A stretch of 64,000 bases of DNA from Diadema setosum. Lineage: Eukaryota; Echinodermata; Echinoidea; Diadematoida; Diadematidae. Each line of letters opens with the position of its first letter. Position 1 is the first letter of the stretch. Below, one piece after another: positions 1 through 9,554 of the stretch. The notes under the pieces are model-generated. The model searched no databases and was not told the origin of the DNA. It saw nothing but the letters and a program-made list of their open reading frames with translations. Made by a program: the position numbers and the translations under genes. The DNA is taken from positions 35,069,180-35,133,179 of the forward strand of contig CM067066.1 of assembly GCA_033980235.1 (NCBI GenBank). Direction: 5' to 3'.

Positions 1-2371
1 ACAAAATTGTAAATTGGTCAGTTGGGATGTCTTATTTGGTGCACAGACAAACACCTCTCACAGTTTCTGAAGCACTTTGTAAAATCCCTAAATTTTACAA
101 AATAGGCAGCCATTTTAATGACTGACAATTATGTAAATTGCAGTTGAAAGTATTTACATTTATCAGTTTGTATTATACACAGGTCTTGTCTGATTGTTTC
201 TTTGCTGTTTTTTCCCCTTTAGAGCTCTGTACTAAATGGCTTTTTATATTCCTAGAGAAACAGAACATCTCACAAAGAATGACTCTTCCTGTAAGTTCTT
301 TTTCTTTGTTTGCTTTTCCGTTTTATAATTTCATTGTTGGATTGTTGTTTTATGGTTTTATTGTTGTGTTTTTGTTAGGTTTATTTTGTCTTGATTCTGT
401 TTTTTTTTTTTTATTTATTTATTTTTTCTTATATTGCCAGGTGTGATTCAGGAAAACTGAAAGAGAAATGCACACACAAAAAAAAAAAGCTGCTCAGAAA
501 GTGGTAAAGATTTATATTTCGGTGTCGAAACATAAGAATAGTTACCCTTTTGGGAAGACGAGTCAGAACTGTCAAAGTCACTGTATACCGTAGCTCCACT
601 ACTTGATGTGCTGGTTGTAACAAAACACTTGTATGTACAGTATGTAGTTTATGAAACAAGTGATTGATTTCCAGTGATGGTCATATTGTACATGGACACG
701 TATATATTGCATTCTAATGTAAAGCCAGTCTATGCTAAGTGTGTCTACTTTCCTGTATTCCCTGGTTTTCACTCGTAGATCTTTGCAGTATATGAAAGCA
801 GTTTGAAGTGGAGCGTTACATATGCTTGAACAGCATAGTATTGTACCCTATTCCAAGAACAGAGACTACCTGTCATAAAAGCTCTGTCTTTGATGTTACA
901 AGTACATATGAGCAAACTATCTGCTGAAAAATGATAAAGGAAAAATCTACCGCAGACAATCACACCCTATGGAGGTATTATTATGGACAATACTCAGAGT
1001 AAAACTTCACAATAATAGTTATTCTCTGTTGAAGTGTGAAGATGAACAAACAGCCACCTACATTCTTGAAGATCGAGGCATAGAAACCGGAAGTGTACGG
1101 AACAAATAATTTTCAGTGACTGTCACAGTGTCACACTTCATGCTTATTTTTGGGTTTTCCCTAAGTAATAGCTTTTTTCCTGATCTCTCCCGATTGGTGG
1201 TTAACATCAGCCTATTCATATTCCACGAAAGCTTCACATCACACAAAGTTCTCCAATCACGGAACTAATACCTTCACCCAGTGCTTTGTCCTTCAAACTA
1301 GGCATTAGTGCAATTGTATTGCCCTGAATGTAATTCAGGAAAATCTGGCACAGACAGGTGCTGTGTAATGCTAGAAGATGCAAACATTGTTATGGATTAC
1401 AGTCTCTTTCAACAAAAAAAAATCAAAGTAAGATTTTGGGTGAAAAGAAAGTAAGAGCACTGTTTCTTAGGGTATTGTCTCTGACACTCTCTGAGTACAT
1501 AAAGGCCATTCACTTCTTAAAATTGTGTGTTTCTCATGATCATCAAACATTACCGTATTCCTTAGCTAAATTGGTGTAGTCCATGTCTCTTTCACATTAA
1601 TCTGTTTTTCCTAAATTTTGAGATCATTTGTCATGAACTTCAAGAAAGGATGCACATGTTTGTATGGTTGCACAATGTTCACAGTACAACAGAATGTATT
1701 TCCTGTATTAAATTATAGTGGTTATGCACTTCTTTCTAGAACATAACACCCTCAAAATATCCCTTCATACAACTGTATATTTAGCATTTTGACTCAAACA
1801 TATATTGTAAAGTGCATTCCATGACCTTCTCCATTAAAACTGTTCATACATGTCAATATATATCGGTATCAAGTGGTATTTCTTTCACAATTTTCGGTGC
1901 ACTCACTTCCTCATGCTGAATATAATTTGTCATCCTACAATGACAAAGCCCACACATTCCTGTGAAAGTTGCAGCACTGCACAAACCATGACATTATGTA
2001 CAGAAACCTTTCCACCCAGGTAATGTAGCTTCGAATCTTATCAAGTTCAGGAAATGATTACAAATACTATCAAAACTGCAACTCATGAGACAATTACAAC
2101 AAGCCGGAATAACAAAGAGGAAACTATGGAAATTGATAGCCTACTAAATATAGTTTTCGTTTTGTTTTGCTTGCACTTATTTTCTTTTTCTTTTCCTTAG
2201 ATGAATGAAAATGAAAATGGTCGATCTTTATTTTATGGGCAAATGAAGAGAACTGAGTCAAGAGAAAGGTGTCACAGTTAGTAGATCAATAAAGCTAAAA
2301 CAAAATGGAGCTAAAAGCAGAGAACAAACTTCCATTAGATGAGCCAACAGATTGTTGGAGATTTGAGTTAA

Positions 2372-2557
2372 TTTACAGTCAAACTTGCCTAATTAAAATC
2401 TATTTGGACTAAAGAAATAGCTTCGACTTAGAGGAAATTGAACTTATGAGGGATCAAAATCAATAGAATATAAATAATGAGAAGGGGACTCGAAAGACGT
2501 ACTATTTATTCGCCTTATAAATGCAAGGTCAACTTTTTAAGCAAAGTTGACTGTATA
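2372..2557. mobile_element. Small TIR element, TACAGTCAA termini
   Basis: About 186 bp bounded by inverted termini. The left end reads TACAGTCAAACTTGCC and the complement of the right end reads TACAGTCAACTTTGCTT. It has no coding capacity and sits inside the MSRA intron. It looks like a non-autonomous (MITE-like) element. The superfamily is not assigned. Confidence 0.45.
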
Positions 2558-3047
2558 AGAAATGAATTGAAGTGTTTTAGGTGCATCCTGCTAATATGTC
2601 TTTTTGTGAGCTTGTCTACATTTTCTGCCTAGTCATCCTCAGGGGAGGTAGCATCCATTTATACTGTGAAAAAGAAGGATAACATGTATACCTGTGACTT
2701 TCCGCACAACTTTACAGATGATGGTCATTCTTACTGTGTATTCAAATATAACACGGTCTATCAAACACACACACACACATATGGACACAAGCATAAACAT
2801 ACACACATTTTTAATTGTAAACTGACTGTCATTGAAATGATGTATTCGAAAAGAGAAGAAAAAAGCAAAACAAAATATCAGATTTTTTGCTTGATCTCAT
2901 GATCTTGAGATTAGGAGCATTATCAAGACTGCACACATTAAGCAGATACTTATTATCTAACACAAAATAATACTGTATGCTTCATAAGTATAAAATCACA
3001 AGAGGACACACTGACATTTCTAGAAAATCACATTCCGTCTCCTTCTT

Positions 3048-3068
3048 CCCCCCCCACCCCCCCCCCCC
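3048..3068. repeat. C-run (G-run on the gene strand)
   Basis: Twenty of 21 bases are C on the plus strand, with one A at 3056, followed by an A-run. On the coding (minus) strand this is a G-run starting about 55 nt inside MSRA intron 3. It could form a G-quadruplex in the pre-mRNA. Confidence 0.8.
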
Positions 3069-3123
3069 AAAAAAAAATAACAACAAACAGCATATTTATG
3101 CACAGTCAATCCTTTGAACTTAC

Positions 3124-4703
3124 TCCTCTGCATCGTAGAAGGTTTCCGCCGGCTTGATGAGGGTCTGGATCTGTCTCTTGACTCTCTTCTGGTGCTCCTC
3201 CTTGGTCTGCTCCGCCACCTCGCGCTGCTTCTCGCTGTGGTAGAAGATGGCCGACATGTACTGCCGCTTGTGACACACTGTGCTGTCGTGGTTGGCCCAG
3301 AACTTCTTGAGCAGGCTCTCGTACGAAGTCTGTGAGGCGTCAAACTCGATCTGCACAGATTCCGTATGGTCCCCACTGTGTAAATGTAGCACAAACACAC
3401 AGACAGTATACAATTACAAACCACATGTTTATGAGCCGAATGAAATAAAAAGGGGGCCTAGAAGGGTTGAACTCTTACTGGGTTCTGATTGGTTAACAGG
3501 CTGTTGCTAAACAAAAACACACACCTGCGTGCACACACACATGCACATCAGAGGACATTCCTGTTTTACATTTTTTAAACCAGCAAGAACTTGTGCTTTA
3601 CAATGTATGTGAGATTTCTTTTTGTGTGTCACAGAAGTAGAGCGTTAAGTACAATTATACTTCATTACTGAACATATTCTATTCCTACATGATGTCTCAC
3701 AACACTCACTGATATTTGACCAAGATCCTCTGGGCTTGTGGTATGACTTCTCTACTTAATTAGGTAAGCCAAAAAGTTCCATATTTTTTGTTCTTTGCTA
3801 GACAGAAAAATCAGTCTGTCCACTGGAGGCTTTCATTCTTTTGATTTTATCGGCTCTCCTCCGTATATGACGGGATTCCATGAAGCTAACTATACACAGC
3901 CCAGTCGCTGCTTGTAGTAGCGCAGCGACTGGGCTGTGTATAGTTACCGTGAAGCCAGAAGCAGTCTCGGAAGGAACATGTCCCCGACGACCAGATACAG
4001 ACCGATGTTTCGGTCAAGTCCTTCTCATGACAAACTGTAGTACACTCCTACAGTATATTAAATTATATACTCCATGCCTAACATCAGTTTGTACTTACAG
4101 GCTGTAGTACGTGGGGAACTTCTTGGTCCCTCCGGTGTACCCGACCTTGGTACGGACCACCCCCGGGGCACAGCCAAACTGTGCCTCGGGGAACCAGAAT
4201 CAGCTCATGGCGAAGGTTGCAGTTTCCATATTCTGTTTCTCTATTTTTGGCTCCTCCCGTGGCATTTTGCTAGGGGTAATCTGTCAAGAAAAAAAGAAAG
4301 AAATATAACAGGTTAATTTATGTGTTTTCATTTTGACTATAGATACATCTGTATCATATTCATTACTAGAATCTCTCCAAATAAATATACTTGTACTTGT
4401 CAAAAGAGGACCATGAAGTGCAAGTGATGAATATCAAAACAATATCACATCACACTGCATACCATTGCATACATTACTGATAAAGTAATTTTAATTTCAA
4501 CTGCTACAAGTGTATCATTTTAAATACAGAGGCACAACATCTTGTATTCTTACTGCTAACATTAACAAGCACAAGCTACCGGGTGTACCGCCTAAACTAA
4601 AGTGTAGACTGTGTATACGTCGTCGACTAGGAAGAAACCCAAAGCCTTCTAGATTCTAAATTCTAATCTCACTTACATTCTCCTTGCTGCCAGTGTCTCC
4701 CAT
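3124..4703 (-). CDS. MSRA: Peptide methionine sulfoxide reductase A, predicted selenoprotein (5' exons)
   Basis: MsrA reduces methionine-S-sulfoxide in proteins or free form. Three minus-strand exons are visible. Exon 1 is 4703-4677 (9 codons; an in-frame TAG lies three codons upstream of the ATG). Exon 2 is 4280-4099. Exon 3 is 3375-3124. All junctions are GT-AG with phases 0, 2 and 2, and they join into one frame. Exon 2 carries the catalytic block, read as ATFAMS-X-FWFPEAQFG and then VGYTGG. In the family X is the catalytic Cys of GCFW; here codon 36 is TGA. Exon 3 continues with LGDHTESVQIEFD, FWANHDS, RQYMSAIFYH and FYDAEE, all family hallmarks. There is no signal or transit peptide, so it is probably cytosolic. 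The C-terminal part (YHQK onward), stop codon and SECIS are not in view. The intact frame and splice sites argue for recoding to selenocysteine rather than a pseudogene, but this is inferred. Confidence 0.88.
3887..3946. repeat. Perfect 25-bp inverted repeat with 10-nt loop, in MSRA intron 2
   Basis: Bases 3887-3911 are the exact reverse complement of 3922-3946, separated by ten bases (3912-3921). The arm begins TAACTATACACAGCCC. The transcript of either strand would form a strong hairpin. The lack of any mismatch suggests a recent origin or active maintenance. It may be a mobile-element core; no function is assigned. Confidence 0.9.
4200..4202 (-). other. In-frame TGA at the catalytic Cys position (predicted Sec codon)
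   Basis: The codon lies between AGC (Ser) and TTC TGG (Phe-Trp) of the MsrA active-site motif. Every other codon of exons 1-3 is sense and well conserved. Sec at this exact position is established for the Chlamydomonas MsrA. Decoding would need a SECIS in the 3'UTR, which I could not see in the window. Confidence 0.8.
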
Positions 4704-4860
4704 CTCTCTCTAAAATCAGCACTCTTCCCTTAGAACATGCCACAATACTGGTACCACAAGGGCGGAGCGGAGAAGAGCTAGTGCAGTAACTCGACCCGTT
4801 TCCGAGACCGTCACACAACACAACAGTAGCGTACCACTAGTCACTACGAATATGATTCAC
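4704..4860 (-). promoter_or_regulatory. Likely MSRA 5'UTR and promoter
   Basis: This lies immediately upstream of the MSRA ATG. It is locally less AT-rich than its surroundings and contains a GC-box-like motif, with GGCGGAGCGG at 4761-4770 on the plus strand. No TATA box stands out. The assignment rests on position and composition only. Confidence 0.35.
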
Positions 4861-6215
4861 CTTCGCAGCCGAAATGAATGCCCAACCGCCAAACTGTCGC
4901 GATATATACACCACTTCCCGAAGAAACGATGACAATGCCATAAACCAGTCCTATATTTTATAGTCTGTGGTGATGATCCGGAAAACGTAGGTAGAATGAA
5001 CATGAAAAGCCGGTGCAAAGTGCAAAACGGCGTCCCTGCCTGTACCAGTACTATAGTACAGTGTACCAGTAAATGCAATGTTGCCTTTGTTATGAAACCT
5101 TTCGTAGTAGGTCGAGTATTGTGCAATACGGATCTGCAAGTCACGTGCACGCACCACACACACAAACACAATATACACGCATACACACGCGTGCAACACT
5201 GTCCTTAACCTGTCGTCGTCACACTTGTAATGTGTTCAGGCAATTTGCCGAATGTGTGATATCAGTGGCTGATATATTATTTTTGAGTCCAGTGTTAAAT
5301 GGTTAAACTCTTCACGAACTAACCACTTCATTTGGTTATTAATTAAAAATCTTTCAATGCCACTCAGTCTCGTGCTGACATTTGTGTGAAGTTCATATTT
5401 GATATATTTCAAGTATTCAAAAGTGTTATAGTTAGGTCCATACCTGAATTCCAGTCCTCTTCTTTAATATTATAGTCTTTCTACTCTTTTTTCGAAAACA
5501 AAATTAGCAATGACGTTATGTGCCATCATTATTTCTAATCATTATAACTAACACATCTTCATCATCGTCGTTGTCTTTATCATCATCAATGTCTTCATCA
5601 TCTCCTCTGTGCATTGTGTTTTTCAATTGTAGCGCAGGAAGTAGGGGTGAAGCAAAGGATAACGTGCCGCGAGGTCTATACTTTTCGCTTTTTAATGCCT
5701 CTATCAATCTTCTGAACCTCGGCCACTTATCTCCGCAGGCTCCTATTGTTCAGGCATGACTACACATATCATTGCCAATTATTTCTCATCTTAACGATCT
5801 ATATCAAATGCATATGACGTGCAAATATATTCTAACCTGATAAAACCAGAAGCACGAGCGATTAAATCTATGCATGCCACGTTTCATCATTTTTTTCCCC
5901 GTTGCCAGCGTGTCATCGATGCATGGTCAAGGGATTGTGTATTCTTCTAATCTATGATATAACTTCGTGCAGCAATGACAGGAGAGAAGTGGAAGGCACA
6001 TTTGACTAACCTTCAACTTATATAAGCCTACCCTTTTTTTAACTCGTGTATAGCAAAAAGATATGCAGGATTTTAAGGTTAAATCATTACATGAGAATAA
6101 GAATTTGAGCAAAGTCAGACAGAAACTACAGGACTATTATGCAAACTCTTGAATAACCAAACTGAATGGGTCCGCCCACACTATAAGTCTACGTGGAATA
6201 GGTCTCCCATGTGTA

Positions 6216-6216
<1 letters not shown>
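4861..6216. other. Intergenic, nothing coding recognised
   Basis: Mostly unique AT-rich DNA. A degenerate TCA/ATC trinucleotide patch lies at about 5545-5602 and gives rise to artefactual Ser- or Asp-rich open frames. CA-rich DNA lies near 5150-5190. No gene, exon or RNA was recognised. Confidence 0.6.
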
Positions 6217-6293
<77 letters not shown>

Positions 6294-6320
6294 CATTATT
6301 ATTATTATTATTATTATCAT
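6217..6320. repeat. (ATT)n microsatellite, about 100 bp
   Basis: Near-perfect ATT repeats with two ATC interruptions towards the right end. The open frames across it (poly-Leu, poly-Ile) are artefacts. Confidence 0.97.
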
Positions 6321-6369
6321 TTCGTTTTATTTATACAGGGTGGCCCCATCAGTAATCAAGTACTTTTTT

Positions 6370-6780
6370 CACGGATACATTGTGAATGAGTCGCAGCAAG
6401 CGCACAAGCATAATATTAATTTGAGGAAAATCGGAAATCAGTTCAAAAGTTGTGATTTTCTTTTTAAAGTTTTGGTGCCGCCGTCACTGGATGAAATGAC
6501 TAAATCAATTCGTGACGTCACTGCAAAAAAAAAGATATAAAGAGAAAATGCCACAAAATTTATTTTTAACGAAAAAGACATATATTTTCATTACTTATCA
6601 AACTAACACTGTATTTATGTTAAGGATAATAATCATTCCTCTGCTTTCTGAAACAGGTTAGTCAATACCGCTCTTTCATTATAATGGTAGAAAATTCAAA
6701 TTCTGCAGAATTCTATGCATATCATTTTCTGTTATATCGTTCTGCTGTGACGTCATCAACTGTTGTAGTCTTCTCGTATA
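6370..6780. mobile_element. Diverged relative of the 53.6-kb TTAA foldback element (family B)
   Basis: It shares, in the same order, blocks with the element at 53593-54158. One block contains AAAGTTTTGGTG followed by a CTGGATGA-like segment. Another contains CTGCTTTCTGAAA followed by CGCTCTTTCAT. A terminal block ends near GTTGTAGTC. The ends are eroded. No coding capacity. Confidence 0.6.
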
Positions 6781-6801
6781 CAGCGATGGCGGCATCGACA
6801 C

Positions 6802-7183
6802 TTAAAGGCATTATTTACCATTTGCAGATGAAACAAAAACCCAGCTTTAAAGTTTTAAAATAGTTTAAAATGTGAGTTAGGAATAGAAACAACCAATGTA
6901 AAAATTTGAATCAGTATAGTCAATGTTAAGTATATATAAATATACAAAATGTGAACAATAATCATAAAAAAAAATGTTTTTAGACTAAACCGTCCACAGT
7001 TACGGTTTATTGAGGGAAATAGTAATATCCCCTTATATTTCAGGCTTCGTTGCGAAATTTTTATGTGGTGGATAGGATGTTTTGTGATACAACTGACCTA
7101 CACAATGTGCATCAATAGTGTGAGATCTCGAACACCGTGACTTTTTAAATCACTGCTCCCAATGATAAACAATACACCTTTAA
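6802..7183. mobile_element. Short TTAA-flanked element, family D copy 1
   Basis: Bounded by TTAAAGGCATT on the left and ATACACCTTTAA on the right. Most of its length is recognisably the same as 27233-27578: both contain TTTACCATTTGCAGAT, CTAAACCGTC followed by ACGGTTTATTGAG, GATGTTTTGTGATACAAC and TAAATCACTGCTCCCAA. It has no ORF and behaves as a non-autonomous element with TTAA target sites. Confidence 0.75.
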
Positions 7184-7342
7184 AGAAAATTCATACTGTA
7201 ACATTTAAATGGATTGTCCGATTTCAATAAACGTCAATGAGGAATTGTAATGATATCCGTGCACATGTACATGAATATTTGGGGGAATTAATATCTCTTT
7301 AAAGCATTTTTTTTCTAATTTATGATCATGCTCCACACAGAT

Positions 7343-7733
7343 TTAAAGGGATGATACGGTATTGGTGGAGATGAGAATTGGGCTTTTAACTTTTTGCAAG
7401 ATACCAAGAAAACACTTATGAAATAGTTCAGAGCATATACCATTTTAAGAGGAATTCAAAGTTTATTTGATGAAAATCGGGTTTGGAATGACTGAAACAT
7501 CCAAAAACAAAGTAAAACAAATCGATCGTAATAAAATGCGGGTCCCACACTTTTTTAGAATCGCTCTGTTTTGGATATCTCAGCCATTTCAAAACCAATT
7601 TTCATCAAATAAACGTTGAATTCCTCATGGAATTACATGCTCTTTTATTTTTATAAGAGGTTTCTCATCTCAAAAAAAAAAAAATGTAAGAATCTGAAAT
7701 TAGGTCTTAGCCAAAACTATATCATCCCTTTAA
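7343..7733. mobile_element. TTAAAGGGAT foldback element, family A copy 1
   Basis: About 390 bp. Left terminus TTAAAGGGATGATACGGTAT; right terminus AACTATATCATCCCTTTAA. Inside, the two halves are themselves imperfect inverted copies (TTTGATGAAAATCGG against CCAATTTTCATCAAA), so the whole unit folds back. Related copies lie at 11480, 39337, 57214 and 57787. Confidence 0.85.
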
Positions 7734-7975
7734 TTTAAGAACTGTCGATTCCTATACGGATTTTTTTTTTGTCCGCAAAATATACACCTTATTATAAAAA
7801 AAAAAGTCTAATTGACAAATGTATAATAAAAACGAATGATTCTGTATTTATGATTCTATACAGCGATGGTAAAAACAGACCTCATTCATATTGAAGAAAA
7901 TAATCAGCAAATATTCAAAGATAAGAGTGTATACTTTCGCGGCATTGGAGGTGGGAAGTCCCTCTGTTTGTTAGC

Positions 7976-8011
7976 GTGTGCTTGCGTGTGTGCGTGTGTG
8001 TAGGTGTGTGT

Positions 8012-8063
<52 letters not shown>

Positions 8064-8064
8064 C
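7976..8064. repeat. (GT)n microsatellite
   Basis: Interrupted GT/GC dinucleotide repeat, with the purest core at about 8015-8059. The long His/Thr open frames on the minus strand are artefacts of it. Confidence 0.95.
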
Positions 8065-8229
8065 CTGTATGGGAGTAAGCACGAAATGAAATTGTTGAAA
8101 GGATTCCATATGGAAAACGGACGAAGTCACCAATATGTTGTTGATTAGCGCCATCTTTTGAAGATGTGTACGTGTTATAATGATTGTCAACTTTCTTCGT
8201 TGATATGACATTGTATACGTTATTCACAG

Positions 8230-8597
8230 ATGTAAACAACGACCAACGGTCGTTGGTTATTCACCCAACGACCTGCCCAACTCGTTGTCACGCCCAATAC
8301 ATCTGTCCCCCCAGGAGCAAACCTCCCAAGGAGTGAGTGGGTGTCTCTAAATCGGATTCGAACGGGAATTGGGCGTTTCAATGCAGCCATGCATCGTTGG
8401 GGGCTACGCCCGTCAGCAGCTTTCCAGTGTGGTGCACCAGAACAGACTGCTCAACACATCTTGAGTGAGTGCCCTGATCTCTGCTCTCCTGACAACATGG
8501 ACCTGACACACCCTACTCCACAGACTGTAACTTGGCTACAACAATTGAGGGACATTATTTAGCTGCTGCTGCCTCATAAGCAAGAAGAAGAAGACAG
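8230..8597 (+). mobile_element. 5'-truncated LINE (non-LTR retrotransposon) 3' end
   Basis: The plus-strand frame reads GANLPRSEWVSLNRIRTG, then RWGLRPSAAFQCGAPEQTA, then HILSECPDL, and stops at about 8562. This is the zinc-knuckle-like C-terminal segment typical of retrotransposon reverse-transcriptase proteins (RLRTG...C.CG..EQTA.HI...CP). A short 3'UTR ending in a GAA-rich tail (AAGAAGAAGAAGA) follows. The rest of the element is missing, as expected from 5' truncation during insertion. The clade (Jockey-like or CR1-like) is not determined. Confidence 0.75.
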
Positions 8598-8639
8598 ATG
8601 TAAAACAAAATTAAGTGTTTATGTTTCAGGGTGATAAAT

Positions 8640-8642
<3 letters not shown>

Positions 8643-8676
<34 letters not shown>

Positions 8677-8756
8677 GAATGACAGCAGTGCAAATCAGAT
8701 TGTTTTGTTTGTTTTTGTTTTTTTTTAATCTCACGCTATTTTTTTTTTTTTTTTTG
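8643..8756. repeat. (AT)n and poly-T low-complexity DNA
   Basis: A pure AT dinucleotide run at 8643-8673 is followed by T-runs at about 8718-8756. Confidence 0.9.
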
Positions 8757-9487
8757 CTATACAAACTTTTTGTTTTGTCAATATACGTACAACGGGAAAC
8801 TAGTTGAACAGGATCTGCACGACGAAATAGCAATACAACATGTATAAGAAGGCACCGAATATTATACAATAATAATGGTGCCCTTGTGAGCCTACATGAC
8901 GCATCTGTTCGTGAATCTATATGTACGCCTTGCATCAGAAATACGGAATGCCAGCTCTGCTGTTGAAACTGCTGGTGAAATGGACTATACGAGATGAAGA
9001 AAAGAGAAATAAAACGAGAGTGAGGAAGGGGGAGGTGAAGAAGGAGAGAGTGAAAGGAAAGATGGAGAGGAAGAGGAGGATCAAAAGGAGGAGGAAGGGG
9101 AACGATGGAAAACATTGGAGTTGTCAGAATGATCGATCTGTCACCGATTTGGATCTAAATGCAAATAGTTAGTCATAATACCAACAATGTTTGCATGAAT
9201 TGAATTCGAGCTGATGTATTTACGCTACCAAATTAACATCACGTCACAGAGCCTTGCCAATGAAACCCGTGTCCAGCGCAGGACGGAATATTGACCAATG
9301 CGTATATTGACTGATTATATCAGATTACACCAGAAGACCGATCAAGATGCGTCCTTCACTATACATCCATTGTCAATTTGAAGAGGTCGGGATGCAGAAC
9401 ACAAGTGGGGCGTCGAGCTGAAATGAGGGTTTGGAGTGTTCTGTTTGAGGGCTGGGGTGCATGGGGAACTTGTTTCGTGTTTTAATC

Positions 9488-9554
<67 letters not shown>

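Larger units (their letters stand above)
1..3123 (-). other. Partial intron 3 of MSRA (window edge)
   Basis: This is the minus-strand intron that follows the exon ending at 3124. The donor reads GTAAGT at 3123-3118. I searched for the expected next exon, which should begin with a codon-completing base and then Tyr-His-Gln-Lys, and found none down to base 1. The intron therefore appears to run off the window and is at least 3.1 kb. It is AT-rich and holds one small inverted-repeat element (2372-2557) and a C-run (3048-3068). The short open frames here have no recognisable homology. Confidence 0.6.

Noticed and set aside
1058..1246. Minus-strand open frame as the missing last MSRA exon
   Set aside because: It lacks YHQK or any MsrA C-terminal motif and has no matching acceptor in phase.
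1890..1920. ATGA...AA...TGAT arrangement on the minus strand near 1,870-1,915 as a SECIS
   Set aside because: The bases flanking the putative quartet do not pair in register, and the region appears to be intronic.
3886..4060. The strong hairpin at 3,887-3,946 as a SECIS or structured RNA of MSRA
   Set aside because: It lies in intron 2, has perfect pairing without the ATGA/TGA quartet or apical AA, and would be spliced out. A SECIS must be in the 3'UTR.
7904..8239. Long His/Thr-rich open frames over microsatellites, here and at 14,357, 16,893 and 17,859
   Set aside because: They are translations of CA/TG repeats with no splice or homology support.
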